Positions 43,307 through 51,100 of a DNA stretch of 64,000 nt are shown in pieces; the first letter of the stretch is position 1, and each line of letters opens with the position of its first letter. The stretch covers positions 62,001-126,000 of the forward strand of contig NZ_LLZG01000375.1 in assembly GCF_001509475.1 (NCBI RefSeq), read 5' to 3'. The notes under the pieces are model-generated. The model had not been told where the DNA came from, made no database searches, and saw only the letters and a program-made list of their open reading frames with translations. Both the position numbers and the translations under genes were made by a program. The stretch comes from Streptomyces regalis (GTDB lineage: Bacteria > Actinomycetota > Actinomycetes > Streptomycetales > Streptomycetaceae).

Positions 43307-44212
43307 TCAGTCGGGCACGTGGTCGGGCCTTGCCGCCAGTCCCCGGCGCAGGCACTCGGCGAGGCGGGCGGCGATGCCGCCGTCCGGGTCGAGGCGGGGG
43401 TTGAAGATCGTGACGTCGAACCCTACGGCTCCCGGGTCACTCAGCGCCGTACGCAGCACGCCCTCCAGTTCCTCCCAGGTCAGCCCGCCCGGTTGGCGGT
43501 AGTCGACGGCCGGCATGATCGCGTCGTCCAGGACGTCGACGTCGAGGTGGACCCAGAACCCTGCCCCGGTGGCGGTGCCGGCGGTGAGTCGCTCGACCGC
43601 CTGGCGCGCTGCCGTGGTGGCGCCGGTCGCACGCACGCCGTCGAGGTCGATCGCGTACAGGTGGGGTGGGAGCGGCTGCATCCCGGCCTCGGCCGACTCG
43701 GCGGCGTCGCGAAAACCGAAGGCGACGACGTCCTCGTCCCGCAGCAGACGTCCGCGGCCTTCGAGGTCGGTGAGCAGCCGCGGGCCGCGGCCCGTGGCCA
43801 GGGCGAGTTCCATCGAGGCCGCCTCGCCCGTCGGCTCCGCCGAGGGCTGGTAGAAGTCGGTGTGGCCGTCGAGGAACAGCAGTCCATGGCGTCCGCGGCG
43901 GCGCAGGGCGAGGAGGTTGCCGAGCAGGATGCTGCAGTCTCCGCCGAGGACGACGGGAAATCGCCCGGCGTCCAGGACGCCGCCGACCACGTCGGCCAGC
44001 CGAACGGAGTACTCCGCGATGCCATGGGGGTTGAGGATCCCGGTGTCGGTGTCCCGCGTCGGGTCGTACGCCGGTGGTTCGACCCGGCCCGCCCGTACCG
44101 CACCGAGCCCGTCCAGCAGGCCGGCGTCGAGCAGAGCTTGCGGCAGGTCCTGGACGCCGGAGGGCCGCAGCCCCAGCACGGACGGTGCCTCGATGATCGC
44201 CGGTCTCCGCAT
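43307..44212 (-). CDS. Arginase/agmatinase-family protein with a changed metal ligand
   Basis: A 301-aa ureohydrolase-family protein. The three metal motifs are visible: GGDCS near residue 92, where arginase has GGDHS; DGHTDF near residue 115; and HLDVDVLDD near residue 222. The first motif has cysteine in place of a manganese-binding histidine. The family hydrolyses guanidino groups of arginine, agmatine or formiminoglutamate to release urea or formamide. With the changed ligand the substrate and metal content are uncertain. The gene is preceded by a 272-bp gap and is divergent from the MHYT gene. Confidence 0.85.
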   Translation of the reverse strand: MRRPAIIEAPSVLGLRPSGVQDLPQALLDAGLLDGLGAVRAGRVEPPAYDPTRDTDTGILNPHGIAEYSVRLADVVGGVLDAGRFPVVLGGDCSILLGNLLALRRRGRHGLLFLDGHTDFYQPSAEPTGEAASMELALATGRGPRLLTDLEGRGRLLRDEDVVAFGFRDAAESAEAGMQPLPPHLYAIDLDGVRATGATTAARQAVERLTAGTATGAGFWVHLDVDVLDDAIMPAVDYRQPGGLTWEELEGVLRTALSDPGAVGFDVTIFNPRLDPDGGIAARLAECLRRGLAARPDHVPD

Positions 44213-44484
44213 GTCCCGACCCTTCGGCTACTGGACCACGCCTCACACCCACCATCTGTGCCACATTCCGAGACCCGGCACCACTGGGGACTCGGCACCC
44301 AGGCAGTGGCAGCCGTTCCCGGGCCCGGCCCTCGCCTGGCCGAATCTCGCCGCTATGTGACCGAAGTTGACTCATGGTGATGCAGAGTTCAACGGCTACC
44401 GGCGGTAAAGCCTTGCTTTGCGCACCCCTTGCCCCGTACACCTTGCCTTTCACAACCAGCCATAACTCTGGGGGGAGTTGGCGC

Positions 44485-45378
44485 ATGCAAGGCACGGTTG
44501 ACGGGTTCCGCTATGGTGCGGTGACCCCGGTGGCGGCCTATCTGATGGCCTGCCTGGGAGGGGCCTTAGGACTTCGGTGCATTGTCCGGTCCCTGCTCAA
44601 CGAGCAGTCGTGGAAGCCGGGCTGGCTGGCGCTCGGCGCCGCGTCGATCGGCTGCGGCATCTGGACGATGCACTTCATCGCCATGATCGGCTTCGAGGTG
44701 GAGGAGACCCGGATCCGTTACGACGCGGGCCTCACCGTCCTCAGCCTCGCCGTGGCGATCGTCGTCGTCGGCATCGGCGTGTTCATCGTGGGCTACCTGG
44801 GTGCGGGCAGGGGGGCACTGACCGGCGCGGGCGTCATCACGGGGCTCGGCGTGGCCGCCATGCACTATCTGGGCATGGCCGCGATGCGTCTGGACGGCAG
44901 CATCCAGTACGACGCGTTCACCGTGGGGCTCTCCGTTCTGATCGCGATCGTCGCCGCGACCGCGGCGCTCTGGGCGGCCGTCACCATCCGCGGTTTCCTG
45001 ACCAGCCTCGGGGCCAGCCTGGTCATGGGCGTGGCCGTCTCCGGGATGCACTACACGGGCATGGCCGCCGTCAGTGTTCATCTGCACGACACGACCGACG
45101 CGTCGTGGGCCGGTGACTCGCCCAGCTCGCTGCTGCTGCCGATGCTCCTGGGGCCGCTCATCTTCCTCGTGCTGGCCGGAGTGGTGGTGATGTTCGACCC
45201 GCTCCTGGTCCTCGGCGAGGGTGAGCGGGGCCGGACCGGCGCGGCCCGGCGAATCGGGGCGAGCAGCGCAGCCGAGCACCAGCCCGGCGCCGACGCCGCG
45301 CTCACTGCCACTGCCGCTGCTGCTGCCGACGGCCCGCAGCCCCGCGGGAGTCGGGAGCCGTACGCGCACAAATGGTGA
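44485..45378 (+). CDS. MHYT-domain integral membrane sensor protein
   Basis: A 297-aa protein with seven hydrophobic segments. Three copies of the MHYT motif are present: MHFIAM near residue 63, MHYLGMAAM near 127 and MHYTGMAAV near 188. The MHYT domain is thought to bind copper and to sense oxygen, CO or NO. After the last membrane segment there is only an Ala-rich tail; no GGDEF, EAL or kinase output domain follows. The ATG at 44485 has a GGGGGAG ribosome site. Codon 28 is TTA (44566-44568), suggesting bldA control. Function beyond sensing is unknown. Confidence 0.88.
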   Translation: MQGTVDGFRYGAVTPVAAYLMACLGGALGLRCIVRSLLNEQSWKPGWLALGAASIGCGIWTMHFIAMIGFEVEETRIRYDAGLTVLSLAVAIVVVGIGVFIVGYLGAGRGALTGAGVITGLGVAAMHYLGMAAMRLDGSIQYDAFTVGLSVLIAIVAATAALWAAVTIRGFLTSLGASLVMGVAVSGMHYTGMAAVSVHLHDTTDASWAGDSPSSLLLPMLLGPLIFLVLAGVVVMFDPLLVLGEGERGRTGAARRIGASSAAEHQPGADAALTATAAAAADGPQPRGSREPYAHKW

Positions 45379-45461
45379 CTCGGAGGGGCAGGGGTGCGGC
45401 GACTCGCCGGGCCCCTCCTCCCCCTGCTCGGCATCTTCTCGATCATTGTTACGGTGCACCG

Positions 45462-46964
45462 GTGTCTGACTCCTCACGCGATACCGCCGAAGGCGCCGGC
45501 TGGGGCGGCGCCGAACCCGGTGAGTACAAGCGGCTGATGCCGCACAAGGTCGAGAAAATCTCCTGGCTCAACCCGAAAACGCTGTGGGCCGCCCGCAACG
45601 GCGTGCTCGCGTCCTGGTTCGGGGACCCCACAGGGCATACCCGCAGCCGCTGGGTGGCGCAGCGGGCCGCCGCCGGGGCACCCGCCGACAAGGTGATCCG
45701 GCGCGACGACCCGGACAGGTTCTCCTTCCTCGTCATCGGTGACACCGGCGAGGGCGACGACTCCCAGTACGCCGTCATACCAGGCCTTTTGAAGGTGGGT
45801 CAGGACACGCGGTTCGCGGTCGTCGCCAGTGATGTGATCTATCCGGTCGGCAGCGCCGACGACTACGGCACCAAGTTCTTCCGGCCGTACCAGGACTACC
45901 AGGCGCCCATGTACGCGATACCGGGCAACCACGACTGGTACGAGGACCTCGCCGCGTTCATGCGCGTCTTCTGCGACGACGCCCCGCCCCTCGAACCCGA
46001 GGCCGCGCCGCGTCCGCTCAGCAGGGCATGGCTGCGGTCACTGCTGTGGCACCGGCCGCGCAAGGGCGACGGCCAACGCCTGCCAGAGAACCGGAAGTTG
46101 AGGTCGGCGGCCGCCCAACAAGCCGTCCAGCCGGGGCCGTACTGGGCGATCGACGCCGGGCCGGTGCGGATCATCGGCATCGACACAGGGCTGTTGGGCA
46201 CCATCGACGCCGAACAGGGCGCGTGGCTGCGGGAGGTGTCCCAGGATCCCCGCCCGAAGATCCTCATCACGGGCCAACCCCTGTACGTGGACGGTGAGCA
46301 CCACCCCGGCGCGATCGAAGGGGGCGGCACCGTCGACGAGATCGTCCGCGACCCGGCGCACCGCTATGTCGCGGCGATCGGCGGCGACATCCACAACTAC
46401 CAGCGCTACCCGGTGCAGGTGGACGGCCGCACCATCCAGTACGTCGTCTCGGGCGGCGGCGGTGCGTTCATGCACGCCACGCACACGATTCCGCGGGTCG
46501 ACATCGCGAACGTCACCGAGAAGGAGTTCCGCTGCTATCCCCTGCGCGGCGACTCCCTGGCCTTCTACAGCGGGCTGTACGGACGGCGGCTGCGCATGCG
46601 CCGCTTCTTCGCTCTCACCGAGGCGGAGGCGACGGCCGTCATCGCCGAGCGGTTGGAGATCCAGCCGGGGCGCGCACCGGCCCCGGACGCCCGCGTCACA
46701 TGGCGCACGCGCCTGGTCGCGGGCCTGCTGGGCACCGGACGCCGACCCGGCCGGGCCAAGCGGTTCCGCCTCCCCGTGCGCAAGATCTACACCCAGCTGT
46801 TCTCGCCGAGCTCGGCGACCTACAGCCCACCGTTCTTCAAGTGCTTCCTGCGCCTGGACGTCACCCCGGAGACCGTACGTCTGCGCTGCTACGCCGCGAC
46901 CGGCAACCGCGCCCAGGAGGTCGACCCGCCGGTCGAGGACGAGGTCACCATTTCCCTGGTCTGA
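45462..46964 (+). CDS. Metallophosphoesterase family protein
   Basis: A 500-aa protein with a calcineurin-like phosphoesterase domain in residues about 90-345. The metal-site blocks are present as FLVIGDTGEGDD, ASDVIYPVGSADDYG, PGNHDWYED and GGDIHNYQRY. These bind a di-metal centre and hydrolyse phosphomonoesters or diesters; the substrate is unknown. The C-terminal 120 residues (basic, ending CFLRLDVTPETVRLRCYAATG) are like the tail of actinobacterial homologues. The frame opens at 45372, but the first 30 residues are Arg/Pro-rich and unlike the family, so I use the GTG at 45462. No signal peptide is seen. Confidence 0.82.
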   Translation: MSDSSRDTAEGAGWGGAEPGEYKRLMPHKVEKISWLNPKTLWAARNGVLASWFGDPTGHTRSRWVAQRAAAGAPADKVIRRDDPDRFSFLVIGDTGEGDDSQYAVIPGLLKVGQDTRFAVVASDVIYPVGSADDYGTKFFRPYQDYQAPMYAIPGNHDWYEDLAAFMRVFCDDAPPLEPEAAPRPLSRAWLRSLLWHRPRKGDGQRLPENRKLRSAAAQQAVQPGPYWAIDAGPVRIIGIDTGLLGTIDAEQGAWLREVSQDPRPKILITGQPLYVDGEHHPGAIEGGGTVDEIVRDPAHRYVAAIGGDIHNYQRYPVQVDGRTIQYVVSGGGGAFMHATHTIPRVDIANVTEKEFRCYPLRGDSLAFYSGLYGRRLRMRRFFALTEAEATAVIAERLEIQPGRAPAPDARVTWRTRLVAGLLGTGRRPGRAKRFRLPVRKIYTQLFSPSSATYSPPFFKCFLRLDVTPETVRLRCYAATGNRAQEVDPPVEDEVTISLV

Positions 46965-47069
46965 TCCCCTGGTCTGCTCCTTGGTGCGACCTGGGAGCAC
47001 GGGAACATCATCGGCCGCGGGCCGGTTGGCACTGCCGTACGACTCGATCAGTGAACGATGGAGGGGCCC

Positions 47070-48116
47070 GTGCCGCCGACCTCACGACCGCTCAGCAAGC
47101 TGGGTTTCCTCACCATCGGCCTGTTCGACGAGGCGGATCCGCGCCGGGGCCACGAGTCCACGCTCGAGATCATCGAGCTGGGCGAACGGCTCGGCTTCGA
47201 CAGCGCGTGGGTCCGCCACCGTCATCTGCAGTACGGCATCTCCTCCCCGGTCGCGGTCCTGACGGCGGCCTCCCAGCGCACCCGCCGTATCGAACTCGGC
47301 ACCGCGGTCATCCCGCTCGGCTGGGAGAACCCGCTGCGGCTGGCCGAGGACCTGGCGACGGTCGACCTCCTGTCGGGCGGACGCCTCAACCCGGGCGTCA
47401 GCGTGGGCCCGCCGATGCACTACGACCGGATCAAGGAGGCCCTCTACGCCGACACGGCGGACGTCGAGGACTTCGGCTACGAGCGGGTGCGGCGGCTGCT
47501 GGACTTCGTGCGGGGCAAGCCGGTCACCGACTTCAGCGGGGTCGAGGGCTTCGAGGTGTTCTCCGACCGGGTGCAGCCGCAGTCGCCCGGCCTGGGCAGC
47601 CGTATGTGGTACGGCGGCGGCAGCCTGCGCTCGGCGCAGTGGGCCGGTGAGCACGACATGAACTTCCTGACCAGCAGCGTCGTCAAGGCGGAAGGGCCCG
47701 AGGGCTCGGAAGACGCGGAGGGGTCACCGGACTTCGCGGAGATCCAGCTCGCGCACATCCGCGCCTTCCGCGCCCACCACCCCGACGGCGAGAACGCCCG
47801 TGTCTCCCAGGGCCTCGTCGTCATCCCCACCGACTCCGCGACGCCGCAGCAGCGCGCCAAGTACGAGGAGTACGCCGCGAAGCGCACCCCCCGGACCCTG
47901 TCACCGCAGGGTCCGGCACGGCTGTTGTTCGCGCCGGACCTCGTCGGCACCTCGGAGGAGATCGCCGAACGCCTCCAGGCCCACGTCGCGTTCCGCGAAG
48001 TGGACGAGGTGGCGTTCGCGCTGCCGTTCACCTTCGAGCACGAGGACTACGTGCAGATCCTCACCGATGTCGCGGCTCGGCTGGGTCCGTTGCTCGGGTG
48101 GCGCTCGAAGGCGTGA
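47070..48116 (+). CDS. LLM-class flavin-dependent oxidoreductase
   Basis: A 348-aa luciferase-like monooxygenase fold. Typical segments are STLEIIELGERLGFDSAWVRHRH, the strand SSPVAVLTAASQRTRRIELGTAVIPL and EDLATVDLLSGGRLNPGVSVG. It probably uses FMNH2 or F420 as a cofactor; the substrate is unknown. I choose GTG at 47070 over ATG at 47058 because GGAGGGG lies just ahead of the GTG. The gene converges with the giant FAAL/PKS/NRPS gene, and their 3' ends overlap by 56 bp (48061-48116). Confidence 0.88.
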   Translation: MPPTSRPLSKLGFLTIGLFDEADPRRGHESTLEIIELGERLGFDSAWVRHRHLQYGISSPVAVLTAASQRTRRIELGTAVIPLGWENPLRLAEDLATVDLLSGGRLNPGVSVGPPMHYDRIKEALYADTADVEDFGYERVRRLLDFVRGKPVTDFSGVEGFEVFSDRVQPQSPGLGSRMWYGGGSLRSAQWAGEHDMNFLTSSVVKAEGPEGSEDAEGSPDFAEIQLAHIRAFRAHHPDGENARVSQGLVVIPTDSATPQQRAKYEEYAAKRTPRTLSPQGPARLLFAPDLVGTSEEIAERLQAHVAFREVDEVAFALPFTFEHEDYVQILTDVAARLGPLLGWRSKA

Positions 48117-51100
48117 GGGGCAGCCCACGGCCTTCGGCGATGACGCGGTCGAGCAGATGGAGCGGGGCGGGCCGCACTCCGGCGGCCTCGGCCGCGTCCC
48201 AGTGGGCGAGGGCGCGGGGCAGGTCGACGAGGCCGTGGATCAAGGGGAGGTCGCTCGGGTCTCGGCCGGAGTCCCTGCGGTGGGCGTGGAGCAGTGACTC
48301 CAGTCGGCACGAGGCCAAGGTGCCCGGAATCCCGGGCCGCATCGCGAATCCCGCGCTCGCCGCACTGGGCAGGTCCTCGCTCAACTGCGTCTGCGTGGAG
48401 TCGAGGGCCAGCAGCCCGCCTCCGACAACCAGGACGTCCTGGTCCCGGCGCATACGGTCCAGTGCCCTCGCGGTGTCGAAGCAGTGCGGGAAGGAGTCGT
48501 CGACCACGATCGTGCCGGGGCGCAGCCGGTCGACGTCCAGGAGGGCCGTCGCGCCGCTGACGGCGGTGACGATCACGTCGGCGTCGTAGACCGCGGCGGG
48601 CAGCGTCCGCCCCGATTCGACGATCTGGACCGGCATCGCCGGACGCTCGGACGACAGGTCTGCCGCCAGCCGTTCGAGTCGCGCGGTGCTGCCCGGCAGG
48701 TCGCACAGCAGCAGCCGGGCCGGTGGGCGGGGTGCCGTCGCCAGCAGCAGGCGTAGGGAAGAGGTGCCGATCGAGCCGCATCCGACGACGGCGAGGGAGA
48801 GATCGTCGAGGCGGCGGCCGGTCGCCGCGAGTGCGGAGTGGACGGTCTTGGCCACGGCGACGGTCGTCGACGCGTGTCCGGTGGTGATCGCCGCGCTCGT
48901 CTTGGTCTCCCGCAGGACGTCGTAGCCGTAGCCGGTGAGGGACGGGATCATGCCCGCGAGTGAGACACAGCGGGCGCCGAGCGAGGCGGCGTGCTCCACG
49001 GCGCGGGCCGTGCGGGCGCCCAGATCGGCGGCCGGGGCCAGTTCGTCGGCGAAGAGCGGGAGGGCGACGAAACCGGAGTTCCCCAGCGGGGTCCTGGTCT
49101 CCTCCAGCAACCTGGCGCGACCGTCCGGGAAGAGCAGCGCCCGGATCTCCTCGCGGCCGAGGCCGGGGCTGTCGTGGGGCAGTCCGGCGAGGGCGGCGAG
49201 GTGGTCAGGGGCGGGCAGGTATCCGACGAGCGCGGCGTCAAGGCGGGGGCGCCGTCGGCTGCTGCTGCGGGCCGGGCGGGGGGCAGGGTTGGGGCCGGGT
49301 TCGCTCAGCGCGTCCTGCAGCTGTCGCCGCATCTCCTCGGTGAACCCGGCGACTTCGCGGGCTGTGAGGGCCGCCGCCGAAGCCCGTACGGTCACGCGCA
49401 GACCCTCACCGTTCGCCACCGGCCGCACGGCCAGGAACACGTCGGTGCCCAGCGGTGGCGGGGCGAGAGCGGTGTCGGATTCGTCCGCGTGCAGTGTCAG
49501 GCCGCCGGCGACCTCGGAGCCCAGGGACGTGAAGTCGAGGAAGGTGAAGAAGAACTGGGCGTGGCGCGGCAGTCCCGCCGCCGTGCGCACCTCGCTCGGG
49601 CCTTCGGCCCGGGCCAACTCGGCCTCGGCGGCGAGCTGCCTCAAGTCCTCGCCGAATAGGGGTGGTTGGTCCTGGCCGTGTCCGTCAGGCAGGGCCGGGC
49701 GCAGCGCCACCGCTTCCGCGAAGGGGCCGAACACCCGGTGTGCGTCCACCGTGGACTCCTCGCGCCCGGTGACGGCGAGCCCGAGCAGCAGGTCGCGTCG
49801 GCCGGTGAGTTCCGCGAGGGCGCGGTAGTACGCGGTGAGCAGCGGGGCGTACAGGGTGCGATGTGCGGCTCGGGCGAGCCGGCGCAACCCCTGTGTCGTG
49901 GCGGCGTCCAGGGTGAACCCCGTGGCGTGGAACGCCGGTTGCACCTCGGCGTCGTCGGCGGCCCGCCGGCGCAGCACGGGGGGCGTGTAGGGCCCGCGCA
50001 GGCGTGCGCGGTACTCCTCGGCCTCGGGTCCCTGCGCGCGCGGGCGTGCGGCGGACTGGGCGACGTGCTCCCGGAGGGTGCTCTCCAGCGGCGGCAGGCC
50101 GGGCGGCAGACCTCGGTCGAGGCGGTCGTATGCGGTGAGCAGTTCCCTGGTGAGGAGGGCGGCGCTGTAGCCGTCGCCGATGAGGTGGTGCGCGTGGACG
50201 AGGAGTACATGCTCGCCGGGCGCCACGGTGAGCAGCCGCAGGCGCAGCAGCGGCCAGGCCCAGGGTTCGAGTCGGCGCCGCGTCTCCTCGGCGATGCGCT
50301 GCTCCAGCAGGTCGGGGTGCGCGAGGGTCTCCGTCTCCACGGGCAGGCGCAACGAGTCCGGCAGCTCCTGCTGCACGGGCGGGCGGGCGCCTGCCGGGAA
50401 GACGGTGCGCAGCATCGGATGACGGGCCACCAGAACGTCCACGGCTCGCTGGAAGACGTCATGGCGCAGCGCCCCGCCCAGCCGGAACCGAGCGAGCCAG
50501 CCGGAGCCCGCCCCGGGGTTGATGGTCTCGGCGAGCAGGAATCCCCGCTGGGAGGGGGTGAGGGGGTAGGGGCCCGCGGGTTGCCCGGTGGCGGCTTCCG
50601 GGGTCGGATCGGGTGCGGGGCCTTTGGCACCGGTGTCGGCGGTGTCGAGGGCCGACGCGAGTGCGCTCAGCGTGCGGTGGGTGTAGACGGTTGTCGGCCG
50701 TGGGACGGTCGGCAGCTCCTTGCGCAGGCGGGCGAAGAGTTCGAGCACCATGATGGAGTCGCCGCCGAGTTCGAAGAAGTCGTCCTCACGGCTGACGTCC
50801 GGCACGTCCAGCAGCGTCGACCAGATGCGTGCCAGGGTGTGCTCGGTCGCGGTGGCGGGCGGGGTTCCGGGCTCGCTGGTTGCCGGCCGGCTTGCCTCGG
50901 ATGCGCGCGTCAGCAGGTTGCGGTCGATCTTGCCCGTGCCGGTCAGCGGCATCGCCGGGATCGGGCGGACGCGTCCGGGCAGCATGTACGGCGGCAGAAC
51001 CCCGGACAGGAAGGCGCGCACCGCGCGTGCGTCGGGCTCGTCCGAGCCGGGCCGGGGTTCGACGTACGCCACCAGACGGCCGTCGACGAGCAGTACGGCG

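Noticed and set aside
45372..45461. ATG start 30 codons earlier for the metallophosphoesterase
   Set aside because: The added residues are Arg/Pro/Ala-rich and not family-like, and the region overlaps the end of the MHYT gene.
46965..47069. Short direct repeat (CCCTGGTCTG) after the metallophosphoesterase stop
   Set aside because: Only two copies partly inside coding sequence; no hairpin and no evident function.
48136..49245. Terminal domain of the second synthase as an ornithine cyclodeaminase or alanine dehydrogenase domain
   Set aside because: The Rossmann loop alone would allow this, but the TTGHxxT segment before it and the late C-x-x-E cysteine segment fit acyl-ACP reductase better. 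A structure search is needed to settle it.
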